Shown piece by piece: positions 7,784 to 15,919 of a stretch of DNA of 64,000 bases. The stretch's first letter is position 1; each line of letters begins with the position of its first letter. The position numbers and the translations under genes were made by a program. The DNA comes from Amycolatopsis arida (GTDB lineage: Bacteria > Actinomycetota > Actinomycetes > Mycobacteriales > Pseudonocardiaceae): contig NZ_FOWW01000001.1 of the NCBI RefSeq assembly GCF_900115565.1, positions 501,731 to 565,730 of the forward strand. Direction: 5' to 3'. The notes below the pieces were generated by a model. That model ran no database searches. It had not been told where the DNA came from and saw nothing but the letters and a program-made list of their open reading frames with translations.

Positions 7784-9367
7784 ATGTCCGAGACCGCGAC
7801 GCGGGCGGGGGTGCGCGAGTGGGTCGGCCTGGTCGTGCTGGCCCTGCCCGCGCTGGTGATCGCGCTGGACTTCACCGGGCTGCACCTTGCCGTGCCGCAC
7901 CTCAGCGCCGACCTGCAGCCCACCAGCACGCAGATGCTCTGGATCGTCGACATCTACGGCTTCATGATCGCCGGCCTGCTCATCACCATGGGCACGGTCG
8001 GCGACCGGATCGGCCGCCGGCGGCTGCTGCTGGCCGGCGGGGCGGCGTTCGGCGCGGCGTCGGTGCTGGCCGCGTTGTCCACCAGCGCGCCGATGCTGAT
8101 CGCCGCCCGCGCCCTGCTCGGGGTCACCGGCGCCACCCTGCTGCCGTCGACGCTCTCGCTGATCAGCACGATGTTCGCCGACGCCACCCAGCGCCGGCTG
8201 GCGATCGCGGTGTGGTCGTCGAGCTTCATGGCCGGCGGGGCGATCGGCCCGCTGGTGGGCGGCGCGCTGCTGGAGGCGTACTGGTGGGGCGCCGTCTTCC
8301 TGCCGGCCGTGCCGGTGATGGCGCTGCTGGTGGTGCTCGGCCCGATCGTGTTGCCGGAGTTCCGCTCCGACTCGGCCGGCCGGGCCGACCTGATCAGCGT
8401 GGTGCTGGCGATGGCGGCGATCCTGCCGGTGGTCTACGGAATCAAGGAGCTCGCCCAGGACGGGCCTGCCGTGCTGCCGCTGGTGACCCTCGTCGCGGGG
8501 CTGCTCCTCGGCTGGGCGTTCGTCCGGCGGCAGCGCCGGCTGGCGCACCCGCTGCTCGACCTGGCGCTGTTCACCCGGCGCGGGTTCACCGTGTCGCTGG
8601 GCGCGCAGGTCACCGCGCTGTTCGTGCTGGCCGCGGTGCAGTTCTTCCTGATGCAGTACCTGCAGCTCGTGCTGGGGCTCTCGCCGCTGCGTGCCGGGCT
8701 GTGGACCGTGCCGGCGATGGCCGCGGGTGTCGCCGGCACGCTGCTGGTGCCGGTGGTGACCAGGCGGGTGCCGCCGGTCCGGGTGATCACCGCCGGCTTC
8801 GCGCTCGCCGTGGTCGGCATGCTGCTGGTGGTGGTCGGGTCGCCGGGGTTGGGCCTGACCATCACCGGGTTCGTCGTGCTCAACCTCGCGCTCAACCCGG
8901 CGATGGTGCTGACCTACGACCTGATCATCAACAGCGCGCCATCGGAGCGGGTGGGCACGGCGTCGGGCACCGCGGAGACCGGCAACGAGCTGGGCATCGC
9001 GCTCGGGGTCGCGATCACCGGCAGCATCGGCGCCGCGGTGTACCGGGCGCGGGTGAGCGCGGACGTGTTGCCGGCCGACACGCCCCCGGCGGTAGCCGAC
9101 GCGGCGCGCGACACGCTCGGCGGCGCCGTGGCCGCCGCCGGGGAGCTGCCGGCCGGGGTCGGTGAGCCGTTGCTGGCGGTCACCCGGGAGGCGTTCCTGG
9201 CCGGGATGCAGTGGGCGAGCGTCGCGCTGACGGTGCTGCTGGTCGGGGTGACGGTCGCGGCCGCCGCGCTGCTCCGGGGAACGGGGACGGGCACCGGGTC
9301 GGCGGCCCCGGCGGCCCCGGCGGCCGAGGAGGAGGGTGACCTGGTGGCGCAGGGCCGGGAGGGGTGA
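7784..9367 (+). CDS. MFS drug exporter, DHA2 (14-TM, EmrB/QacA) family
   Basis: 527 residues with about 14 hydrophobic segments. MFS motif A appears as GTVGDRIGRRRLLL and motif C-like Gly/Pro patterns follow (GGAIGPLVGGALLE). Proton-driven export of toxic compounds across the inner membrane is the family role; the N-terminal LDFTGLHLAVPHLSADL pattern is typical of antiseptic and antibiotic pumps in actinobacteria. Good ribosome site (GGGAGG) before ATG 7784. Predicted MerR-type control (7719-7749) suggests induction by the exported compound. Convergent with the next gene across a GC-rich hairpin. Confidence 0.88.
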   Translation: MSETATRAGVREWVGLVVLALPALVIALDFTGLHLAVPHLSADLQPTSTQMLWIVDIYGFMIAGLLITMGTVGDRIGRRRLLLAGGAAFGAASVLAALSTSAPMLIAARALLGVTGATLLPSTLSLISTMFADATQRRLAIAVWSSSFMAGGAIGPLVGGALLEAYWWGAVFLPAVPVMALLVVLGPIVLPEFRSDSAGRADLISVVLAMAAILPVVYGIKELAQDGPAVLPLVTLVAGLLLGWAFVRRQRRLAHPLLDLALFTRRGFTVSLGAQVTALFVLAAVQFFLMQYLQLVLGLSPLRAGLWTVPAMAAGVAGTLLVPVVTRRVPPVRVITAGFALAVVGMLLVVVGSPGLGLTITGFVVLNLALNPAMVLTYDLIINSAPSERVGTASGTAETGNELGIALGVAITGSIGAAVYRARVSADVLPADTPPAVADAARDTLGGAVAAAGELPAGVGEPLLAVTREAFLAGMQWASVALTVLLVGVTVAAAALLRGTGTGTGSAAPAAPAAEEEGDLVAQGREG

Positions 9368-9411
9368 CCCGCCGGCGGGAACCGGGTCGGGGTCCGGTCC
9401 CCGCCGGCGGG
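9368..9411. terminator. Bidirectional GC hairpin
   Basis: CCCGCCGGCGGG occurs at 9368-9379 and again at 9400-9411. Each is palindromic and the two can pair as a 12-bp stem with a 20-base loop. It sits between convergent genes. Confidence 0.6.
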
Positions 9412-9422
9412 CGAGCCGCGGC

Positions 9423-10391
9423 TCAGGCGATGCCCTCCGGGGAGGCACCCTCGACCTGAACGCCCTTGGCGGTGATCCGCTCGATCTCGGCGACGTCGGA
9501 ATCGGTGAGGTCGAGGTCGGCGGCGGCGAGGCAGTCGGCGATGTGGTGCGGCTTGCGGGCGCCGACGATGGCGACGTGCACACCCGGCTGGGCCAACGTC
9601 CAGGCGATGGCGAGCTGGCTGACCGTGGCGCCGCGGTCGGCGGCGAAGGCCTTCAGCTCGTCGACCACGGTGAGGTTGCGGCGGAGGTTGTCGCCCTGGA
9701 AGGCGGAGGACCTGGAGCGCCAGTCGTCGGCGGGGAACGTGGTGTCCGGGGTGAGGGCGCCGGTGAGCAAGCCGCTGCCGAGCGGGCTGTAGACGAGCAC
9801 GCCGATGTCGTGCTCGCGGCAGTAGGGCAGCGGGTCGGTCTCGATGGCGCGGCGGAACAGGTGGTAGGGCGGCTGCAGCGTCTCCACCGGGCGGACGCGG
9901 TCGAACCCGGCGAGCTGGCCACTGTCGTAGTTGGACACTCCGACGTGCCGGATCTTGCCCTCGTCGACCAGCTCCTGCAGCGCGGTCGCGGTCTCCTCGG
10001 CCGGGGTGTCCGGGTCGGGCCAGTGGACCTGGTAGAGGTCGATGTGGTCGACGCCGAGTTCGCGCAGGCTCTGCTCGACGCCCTGCCGCAGCCAGCCGCG
10101 GCTGGCGTCGCGGACGCGCTCGCCGCCCGGGTTGATGCCGCCCTTGGTGGCGAGCACGACGGAGTCCCGGTCGCGGTTCAGCTCGTCGCGCAGGGCCCGG
10201 CCGAGCAGGGACTCGGCCTTGCCGAAGCCGTAGGCCTGCGCGGTGTCGAAGAAGTTCACGCCGAGCTCGCGGGCCTGCCGGATGGCGGCGATCGCGGTGT
10301 CGGTGTCGAAGGAGCCCCAGTCGCCACCGAGCTGCCAGGTGCCGAACGCGACCCGCGAGACGGTCAGTCCACTCCTGCCCAGTGTCGTCAT
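9423..10391 (-). CDS. Aldo/keto reductase
   Basis: 322 residues, (beta/alpha)8 NADPH-dependent oxidoreductase of the AKR superfamily. The catalytic tetrad is visible: Asp49 and Tyr54 (FFDTAQAYGFGKAE), Lys83 (ATKGGI) and His123 (LYQVHWPD). The closest subfamily is the oxidoreductase group acting on small aldehydes or sugars; substrate unknown. I choose ATG 10391 (MTTLGRSGLTVSRVAFGTW), which has a G-rich ribosome site at usable distance; ATG 10397 is an alternative. Confidence 0.88.
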   Translation of the reverse strand: MTTLGRSGLTVSRVAFGTWQLGGDWGSFDTDTAIAAIRQARELGVNFFDTAQAYGFGKAESLLGRALRDELNRDRDSVVLATKGGINPGGERVRDASRGWLRQGVEQSLRELGVDHIDLYQVHWPDPDTPAEETATALQELVDEGKIRHVGVSNYDSGQLAGFDRVRPVETLQPPYHLFRRAIETDPLPYCREHDIGVLVYSPLGSGLLTGALTPDTTFPADDWRSRSSAFQGDNLRRNLTVVDELKAFAADRGATVSQLAIAWTLAQPGVHVAIVGARKPHHIADCLAAADLDLTDSDVAEIERITAKGVQVEGASPEGIA

Positions 10392-10450
10392 CCGCATGCC
10401 CCCCAAGCAGAGCACAACCACTGGACCGACGCATCCGGACGCTACCCAGA

Positions 10451-10837
10451 TCACGCCCTCGAGAACCGGCGGAGCCCATTGGCGATGTCCGGTACGTCGA
10501 TATCACCTCGGGCCGCCGCCAGTACGAGTTCCTCCGCAGCATCGACGTCCAACGGATCGGCTAGTTCCTCCCCGTTCACCTTCAGGAAGACCCAAGCACT
10601 CGCCCACCCGGCTCGCTTGTTGCCGTCGACGAGCGCGCGGTTGCGCACGAGGGAATGCAGCAGGGCGGCAGCCTTGGCGAACAGATCGGGGTAAGCATCC
10701 TGCCCGAAGACCGTTGTCGCCGGCCTCGCGACCGCGGCTGCGAGGAGGCCGAAGTCCCACACCTCCACCGGACCTTCAGCCGCGTGGCTGGCCGCGGTCA
10801 GCACGTCCTCCATGTCGAGGAAGTAGATGTTGCCCAC
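10451..10837 (-). CDS. Doc-type (Fic fold) toxin
   Basis: 128 residues. Contains the Fic/Doc loop as NRALVDGNKRAGW (residues about 66-78). Doc toxins phosphorylate elongation factor Tu and stop translation until neutralised by the partner antitoxin. The position normally held by the motif histidine (HxFxDGNKR) is Arg67 here; Asp71, Gly72, Asn73, Lys74 and Arg75 are kept. GTG start shares one base with the antitoxin stop (TAGTG), so the pair is translationally coupled, antitoxin first. Confidence 0.82.
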   Translation of the reverse strand: MGNIYFLDMEDVLTAASHAAEGPVEVWDFGLLAAAVARPATTVFGQDAYPDLFAKAAALLHSLVRNRALVDGNKRAGWASAWVFLKVNGEELADPLDVDAAEELVLAAARGDIDVPDIANGLRRFSRA

Positions 10838-11037
10838 TACCGCGCCAGTCGCTCGTTCAACTCCCGACTGATTCCTGCCACCTGCGCTGCGGCCTGCTCA
10901 ACCAAGTGCTTCCGAGACGACACCACACCGAGCACCGCGTCGTGCGCAAGAGCCTTCAACGACTTGCCCTCACGCTCGGCCGCAGCGCGAAGCTCAGCCA
11001 TCTCCTCATCAGAGAATTGCAGGTTCAATGCGGGCAT
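10837..11037 (-). CDS. Antitoxin of the Doc pair (ribbon-helix-helix type)
   Basis: 66 residues. MPALNLQFSDEEMAELRAAAEREGKSLKALAHDAV... fits a short N-terminal beta strand followed by two helices, as in CopG/Arc-like antitoxins; the C-terminal half is the likely toxin-binding tail. It should bind its own operator at 11053-11078, 15 bases upstream of the ATG. Family assignment is from pattern only. Confidence 0.75.
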   Translation of the reverse strand: MPALNLQFSDEEMAELRAAAEREGKSLKALAHDAVLGVVSSRKHLVEQAAAQVAGISRELNERLAR

Positions 11038-11052
11038 GCGAACAGTCTACTA

Positions 11053-11078
11053 ACTTGGTACCTGATCAGGTACCAAGT
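11053..11078. promoter_or_regulatory. 26-bp perfect palindrome, toxin-antitoxin operator
   Basis: Half-site ACTTGGTACCTGA followed directly by its exact complement. It lies between the amidase stop (11085) and the antitoxin start (11037) on the same strand, the right place for autoregulation of the pair. Confidence 0.75.
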
Positions 11079-11084
11079 CTGGAA

Positions 11085-12497
11085 CTACCGAACGGTCCCG
11101 GCGGGGCGGTCGGTGGGCCAGGGGCGGACCTCCTCGACCAGCTTCGCCACGGCGAGCACCAGGTCGTCGGAGTGGCGCGGCCCGACGATCTGCAGCCCCA
11201 CCGGCAAACCGTCCGAGGTGAAGCCCGCCGGGACGCTGATCGCGGGCTGCTGGGTCAGGTTGAACGGGTAGCTGAACGACGCCCACTGCGGCCAACTGCT
11301 GAACCCGCTCCCCGGCGGCACGTCGTGACCGGCCTCGAACGGTGGGATCGGCACACTCGGCGTGATCAGCACGTCGTACCGCGTGTGGAACTCCCCCATG
11401 TGGATCCCCAGCGCCGCCCGCGTCGCCGACGCCTCCAGGTAGTCGGCCGCCGAGTACGTCAGCCCCTTCTCCCACACCCGGCGCAGGCCCTGGTCGACCC
11501 GCTCCTCCGAACCGGGCGGGAACGTGTTCAGCCACTTCGCCGCGCCGGTGGCCCACAGCAGCTCGAACGCCTCCCGAGGGTCGTCGAAGCCCGGGTCGGT
11601 CTCCTCCACCCGCAGCCCCGCCTCGTCCAGCGCGGCCACCACCGACAGCACCACCTGCGCCACCTCGGGGTCCACCCGCACGTACCCGAGATCCGCCGAG
11701 TACGCCACGTTCAACCCGCGCACGTCCCGGCGCACCGCCTCCCGGTAGGCGCTCAGCGGCGGCGGCAGCGCCGAAGGATCCCGGTAGTCGGGCTGGGCCA
11801 GCACGTCGAGCAGCAGCGCGACGTCGTCCACCGACCGCGCCATCGGCCCGGCGTGCGCGAGCGGACCGAACGGGCTCGCCGGGTACAGCGGGATCCGCCC
11901 GCCGGTCGGCTTGAACCCGACGATCCCGCAGAACGACGCCGGGATGCGCACCGAGCCGCCCCCGTCGGTGCCGACCGACAGCTCCCCCATCCCGGCCGCC
12001 ACCGCCGCGCCGCTGCCCCCGCTGGAGCCGCCGGGCGTGCGGGACGGGTTCCACGGGTTGCGGGTGATCCCGTCCACCAGGTTGTCGGTGACCGCCTTCC
12101 AGCCGAGCTCCGGAGTGGTGGTCTTGCCCAGCAGCACCAGTCCGTGCTCCCGCATCCGCGCGGTCACCGGGCTGTCGACGTCCCACGACTGGTTCGGGTC
12201 AATGCACCGCGACCCGCGCAGCGTCGGCCAACCCTGGGTGAGGAACATGTCCTTGATCGAGGTCGGCACGCCGTCCAGCCAGCCGATCGGGTTGCCCTCC
12301 CGCCAGCGCTGCTCGGACCCCTTCGCCTGATCCAGCGCCGCGTCGGCGTCCACCAGCGCGAACGCGCGCAGCTCCTGGTCACGCTGGTCGATGGCGTCCA
12401 GCGCGGCCCTGGTGGCCTCGACCGGCGACACCTCTCCCGAGGAGTACGCCGCGACGAGCTCGCTGGCCGTCAGCAGGGTGCTGGTGTTGGCTGCCAT
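11085..12497 (-). CDS. Amidase, amidase-signature family
   Basis: 470 residues. The Ser-cisSer-Lys triad is visible: Lys82 (PTSIKDM), Ser158 (TPGGSSGGSGAAVAAG) and Ser182 (GTDGGGSVRIPAS). Hydrolyses a carboxamide to acid and ammonia; substrate unknown. Start ATG 12497 with GAGGAGAGAG just upstream. It follows the 2-hydroxyacid dehydrogenase by 8 bases in one operon, and shares the GntR-type control region at 13486-13523 with the racemase-fold genes, suggesting that an amide precursor enters the same pathway. Confidence 0.9.
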   Translation of the reverse strand: MAANTSTLLTASELVAAYSSGEVSPVEATRAALDAIDQRDQELRAFALVDADAALDQAKGSEQRWREGNPIGWLDGVPTSIKDMFLTQGWPTLRGSRCIDPNQSWDVDSPVTARMREHGLVLLGKTTTPELGWKAVTDNLVDGITRNPWNPSRTPGGSSGGSGAAVAAGMGELSVGTDGGGSVRIPASFCGIVGFKPTGGRIPLYPASPFGPLAHAGPMARSVDDVALLLDVLAQPDYRDPSALPPPLSAYREAVRRDVRGLNVAYSADLGYVRVDPEVAQVVLSVVAALDEAGLRVEETDPGFDDPREAFELLWATGAAKWLNTFPPGSEERVDQGLRRVWEKGLTYSAADYLEASATRAALGIHMGEFHTRYDVLITPSVPIPPFEAGHDVPPGSGFSSWPQWASFSYPFNLTQQPAISVPAGFTSDGLPVGLQIVGPRHSDDLVLAVAKLVEEVRPWPTDRPAGTVR

Positions 12498-12505
12498 CTC
12501 TCTCC

Positions 12506-13483
12506 TCACCGGCCCGACGGCACGTAGCCCAGAGTCTTGTCGACGACGTTACGGAGTGGCTGCCCGCCGCGCCACCGCTGGAAGTTGTCGGCGAACACCG
12601 CCACCAGCGCGTTGCGCCAGCCGACGAAGTCGCCGGACATGTGCGGCGACACCAGCACGTTCGGCATCGTCCACAACGGACTGTCCTGCGGCAGCGGCTC
12701 GGTGTCGAACACGTCCAGCGCGGCGCCCGCCAGCTCGCCGGCACGCAACGCGGCGACCAGGTCCTCGGTCACCACCAGCTCGCCCCTGCCGACGTTGACG
12801 AACCGCGCGCTCGGCCGCATCGCCGCGAACGCCGCCGAGTCGAACATGCCCTTGGTCTGCTCGGTCAGCGGCGCCACCGCGACGACGTAGTCGGCGCCGG
12901 GCAGGTGCTCGGTCAGCCGCTCGGAGGGGTACACGGTGCCGAAGTCCGGGTCGTCGTCCCTGGCCCTCCGGCCCACCCCGGCCACCCGCATCCCGGCGGC
13001 GCGCAGCAGCCGGGCAATGGCCCGCCCGATCGGCCCGGTGCCCACCACCAGGGCGGTCCGCCCGCCGATCCGCTCGGTCTCCCGATGTCGCCAGCGGCAC
13101 TCCTGCTGCAACCGCAGGGAGCCGGCGAAGTCCTTGGCGAAGGCCAGTACGACGCCCAGCACGTACTCGGCGATCGAGGAGTCGAACACGCCGCGGGAGT
13201 TGGTCAGCACGACATCACTGGCCCGCAACTCGGGGAACATCACCGGGTCCACCCCGGCGCTGGCGATGTGCACCCAGCGCAACCGGTCGGCCGCGGGCCA
13301 CGCGTCGGGGACGGCCGTGGAGAGGAAGTCGTAGACGAAGAGGACGTCCGCCCCGCGCAGCGCCTCGGCCAGCCCGTCGGCACGGGTGTAACGAACCGTC
13401 GCGGACCGCTCGATGCTGTCCATGTCCGGGGGGTGCTGGTCGCCGCACAGCACCGCCAGCACCGGGGAGTCCGTGCCGATCAT
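12506..13483 (-). CDS. D-2-hydroxyacid dehydrogenase
   Basis: 325 residues. Rossmann motif GTGPIGRAIARLLRAAG, then the family catalytic set: Arg in NVGRGELV, Glu in DVFDTEPLPQDSP and His in VLVSPHMSGD. It interconverts 2-hydroxy and 2-oxo acids with NAD(P)H; the closest relatives are glyoxylate/hydroxypyruvate reductase-like enzymes. ATG 13483 chosen (MIGTDSPVLAVL); a GTG at 13492 would add three residues. First gene of a leftward operon with the amidase, transcribed from the region that carries the ATTGTCAACAAT site. Confidence 0.88.
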   Translation of the reverse strand: MIGTDSPVLAVLCGDQHPPDMDSIERSATVRYTRADGLAEALRGADVLFVYDFLSTAVPDAWPAADRLRWVHIASAGVDPVMFPELRASDVVLTNSRGVFDSSIAEYVLGVVLAFAKDFAGSLRLQQECRWRHRETERIGGRTALVVGTGPIGRAIARLLRAAGMRVAGVGRRARDDDPDFGTVYPSERLTEHLPGADYVVAVAPLTEQTKGMFDSAAFAAMRPSARFVNVGRGELVVTEDLVAALRAGELAGAALDVFDTEPLPQDSPLWTMPNVLVSPHMSGDFVGWRNALVAVFADNFQRWRGGQPLRNVVDKTLGYVPSGR

Positions 13484-13485
13484 CG

Positions 13486-13523
13486 TTGACACGGTAAGAG
13501 CCGGTCGTATGATTGTCAACAAT
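13486..13523 (+). promoter_or_regulatory. Near-consensus promoter with GntR/FadR-type operator (site 1)
   Basis: TTGACA (13486-13491), 16-base spacer, TATGAT (13508-13513), and the palindrome ATTGTCAACAAT (13512-13523) overlapping the -10 and the start point. Reads toward the racemase gene. A bound repressor would block initiation. The same palindrome occurs at 14339 and 22946. Confidence 0.75.
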
Positions 13524-13576
13524 CCGAGGAGCCACCCCGGAGGCCACTCCTTCAGATGCACCCCGGAGGCTGAGCC

Positions 13577-14326
13577 TTGGATTTCTCCACGTTGGACGTC
13601 CCCGCGTTCGAAGGGCCGCTGGCGCAGCGGGGCATCGGGGTGATCGCCCCCTTCGACCTGGCGCTGGAGCGCGAGCTGTGGCGCTGGGTGCCGATGGAGG
13701 TCTCCCTGCACCTGGCCCGCACCCCGTACGAGCCGGTGCCGGTGAGCATGGAGATGGCCCAGCTGGTCAGCAACAGCCAGCACCTCGCCGCGGCCACCCG
13801 CGACGTGCTGCACGTGGAGCCGGAAGTCGTCGCCTACCTGTGCACCTCGGGCAGCTTCGTCAACGGCGTCGACTACGAGCACTCGCTGTGCAAGGCGATC
13901 TGCGAGGCCGGGGCCCCGGAGGCGGTGACGACGTCGGGAGCGCTGGCCGAGGTGCTGCGGCGGCTGGACCTGCGGCGGATCTCGGTGCTCACCCCGTACG
14001 ACGCCGACCTCACCGGCAAGCTGCACGCCTTCCTGGCCGAACTGGGGGTCGACGTCCTGTCGAGTGACCATCTCGGCCTCGGTGGCGGCATCTGGAAGGT
14101 CAGCTATCGCACCATCGCGGAGCGGATCATCGCGGCCAACCACGCCGACGCCGAGGCCATCTTCGTCAGCTGCACCAACCTGCCCACCTACGACCTGATC
14201 GAGCCACTGGAGACCGCGCTCGGCAAGCCGGTGCTCACCGCGAACCAGCTGACCATGTGGGCCTGCCTCGACCGGATGGAGCTGCCCATCGTGGGGCCGG
14301 GGGCATGGCTGCGCGAGGTGTCGTGA
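13577..14326 (+). CDS. Asp/Glu-racemase-fold enzyme, maleate isomerase-like
   Basis: 249 residues. Two-domain Asp/Glu/hydantoin-racemase fold with both catalytic cysteines: Cys89 in AYLCTSGSF and Cys199 in FVSCTNL, spaced as in maleate cis-trans isomerase. The likely reaction is cis-trans isomerisation of a maleate-type diacid, but racemase or decarboxylase activity cannot be excluded. Start is TTG 13577 with GGAGG seven bases upstream. Controlled by the promoter/operator at 13486-13523. A paralogue follows. Confidence 0.82.
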   Translation: MDFSTLDVPAFEGPLAQRGIGVIAPFDLALERELWRWVPMEVSLHLARTPYEPVPVSMEMAQLVSNSQHLAAATRDVLHVEPEVVAYLCTSGSFVNGVDYEHSLCKAICEAGAPEAVTTSGALAEVLRRLDLRRISVLTPYDADLTGKLHAFLAELGVDVLSSDHLGLGGGIWKVSYRTIAERIIAANHADAEAIFVSCTNLPTYDLIEPLETALGKPVLTANQLTMWACLDRMELPIVGPGAWLREVS

Positions 14327-14338
14327 GACCGGTTTAGG

Positions 14339-14350
14339 ATTGTTGACAAT
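14339..14350. promoter_or_regulatory. GntR/FadR-type operator (site 2)
   Basis: ATTGTTGACAAT, the same palindrome read from the other strand, 12 bases after the stop of the first racemase-fold gene and 16 before the start of the second. TAGGAT (14335-14340) overlaps it as a possible -10. Confidence 0.7.
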
Positions 14351-14366
14351 CTACAGGGAGGTGCGC

Positions 14367-15095
14367 ATGGTCACCGTCGGCTTCATCTACCCCGACCACG
14401 CCGCGGAGGACGACTACCCGCTGGCCGAGCGGCTGCTCGACCAGCGGGACGATGGTGTCCGGCTGGTGGTCGAGCACATCTACGGCACCGATCTGCACGC
14501 CGTCCCCGAGTTGCTGGACCTGGGCAGCCCGGAGCGGCTGGCCGAGGGCGCCGGACTGCTGGCCAAGCACGAGCCCGACGCGGTGGTGTGGGCCTGCACG
14601 AGCGGCAGCTTCGTCTACGGCGACGGCGCGGCCGAGCAGGCCGCCGGGCTGTCCGCGGCGGCCGGCGGAGTGCCGGCGTCGAGCACGTCGTTCGCCTTCG
14701 TCAGGGCGGCGAGCGCGCTCGGGCTGCGCCGGGTGGCCGTGGCGGCCAGCTACCCCGACGACGTGGCCCGGCTGTTCGTGGACTTCCTCGCCGCGGGCGG
14801 GGTCGAGGTCGTGGCGATGTCCAGCGCCGGCATCGACACCGCCGCCGAGGTCGGCCGGCTGACCCCGGACGCGGTGTGCGAGCTGGCCAGGGCGCACGAC
14901 CACCCGGAGGCCGACGCGCTGCTGGTGCCCGACACCGCGATGCGCACCCTGGCGCTGCTGGACACCCTGGAGAAGGAGCTGGGCAAGCCGGTGCTCACCG
15001 CGAACCAGGTGACCGTGTGGGAGGGGCTGCGGCTCGCCGGCGCGCTCCGGCCGGTCGCCGCGCTCGGCACACTGTTCCGATCGGAGGGGCAGTGA
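14367..15095 (+). CDS. Asp/Glu-racemase-fold enzyme with a single catalytic Cys
   Basis: 242 residues, paralogue of the preceding gene (shared WACTSGSFVYG, GKPVLTANQVTVWEG). Cys77 is kept, but the second cysteine position reads LVPDTAMR, with Asp where the paralogue has Cys. A one-Cys member cannot use the two-base mechanism of the racemases and resembles arylmalonate-decarboxylase-like branches in that sense, though those keep the other Cys. Function therefore differs or the two act as a heteromer. ATG 14367 has CAGGGAGGTG upstream. One base separates it from the GntR gene. Confidence 0.8.
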   Translation: MVTVGFIYPDHAAEDDYPLAERLLDQRDDGVRLVVEHIYGTDLHAVPELLDLGSPERLAEGAGLLAKHEPDAVVWACTSGSFVYGDGAAEQAAGLSAAAGGVPASSTSFAFVRAASALGLRRVAVAASYPDDVARLFVDFLAAGGVEVVAMSSAGIDTAAEVGRLTPDAVCELARAHDHPEADALLVPDTAMRTLALLDTLEKELGKPVLTANQVTVWEGLRLAGALRPVAALGTLFRSEGQ

Positions 15096-15096
15096 G

Positions 15097-15765
15097 ATGC
15101 CGCTGGCCGACATCGAGCCGGTGAGCCGGGAGTCCACCGCGGCGATCATCGCGAGACAGCTCCGCGAGGCGATCATGAACGGCTCACTGCCGCCGGGCAC
15201 GCAGCTCGGCGAGACCGAGCTGGCCGCGCAGTTCCAGGTGTCCAGGGGTCCGCTGCGGGAGGCGATGCAGCGGCTGGTCTCGGAGGGCCTGCTGCGCAGC
15301 GAGCGGCACCGCGGGCTGTTCGTGATCGAGCTCGAGCCCGACGACGTCTACGACATCTACGTGGCGCGCTCGGCGATCGAGCGGGCGGCGGCGCTACGGG
15401 TGCTGCGCGGCGACCGGGAGCGGGCGGCGGACCTGCTGACCGAGACGGTGCGGGCGATGGCCGACGCGGCCCACTCCGGTGACCCGACCGCGCTGTCCGA
15501 GGCCGACCTGCGCTTCCACGAGGCGCTCATCGAGGCCTCCGGGAGCAGACGGCTGGTGCGGATGGCCCGCACGCTGCTGATCGAGACCCGGATGTGCCTG
15601 TCGCTGTTGCAGCGCACCGACCAGCCGGTCAAGGAGCGGGTGCGCGAGCACAACCGGATCATCGATGCCCTCCGCGCCGGCGACGAGCAGGCCGTGCTCG
15701 ACCACCTGGAGGCCCACATGGAGGACGCCGTCCGACGCCTCGTCCCCGGCACCACCCTCACCTGA
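15097..15765 (+). CDS. GntR-family regulator, FCD (FadR) subfamily
   Basis: 222 residues. N-terminal winged helix (LREAIMNGSLPPGTQLGETELAAQFQVSRGPLREAMQRL) then an all-helical FCD ligand domain with a likely metal/acid site (D..H pattern near RFHEALIEASGSRRL). FadR-type regulators bind short TTGTnnACAA-like palindromes and release on binding organic acids. It is the last gene of a unit preceded by such a site, so it probably represses itself and the two other ATTGTCAACAAT promoters. Confidence 0.9.
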   Translation: MPLADIEPVSRESTAAIIARQLREAIMNGSLPPGTQLGETELAAQFQVSRGPLREAMQRLVSEGLLRSERHRGLFVIELEPDDVYDIYVARSAIERAAALRVLRGDRERAADLLTETVRAMADAAHSGDPTALSEADLRFHEALIEASGSRRLVRMARTLLIETRMCLSLLQRTDQPVKERVREHNRIIDALRAGDEQAVLDHLEAHMEDAVRRLVPGTTLT

Positions 15766-15789
15766 CCCGCACCGTGGGCACGCCGCTGC

Positions 15790-15880
15790 TCAGGACGGCG
15801 CGGCCAACGGCAGGCCGTGGTGGCGAGCGGCGGCAACCAGGCGCTTGTCGTCTGCACCGTACTCCTGCCTCGCCGGCATT
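15790..15880 (-). pseudogene. C-terminal remnant of a PIN-domain (VapC-type) toxin
   Basis: The leftward frame ends GADDKRLVAAARHHGLPL then AAPS and a stop, the usual tail of VapC PIN toxins (YDxRLaxAAxxxGlpvxxP). No upstream acidic PIN core or VapB partner remains, so only about 28 codons survive between the GntR and ATPase genes. Short match; moderate confidence. Confidence 0.45.
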
Positions 15881-15919
15881 GCGGGCGAACACGGTGACGG
15901 GGGGGCGCGAACACGCGGG

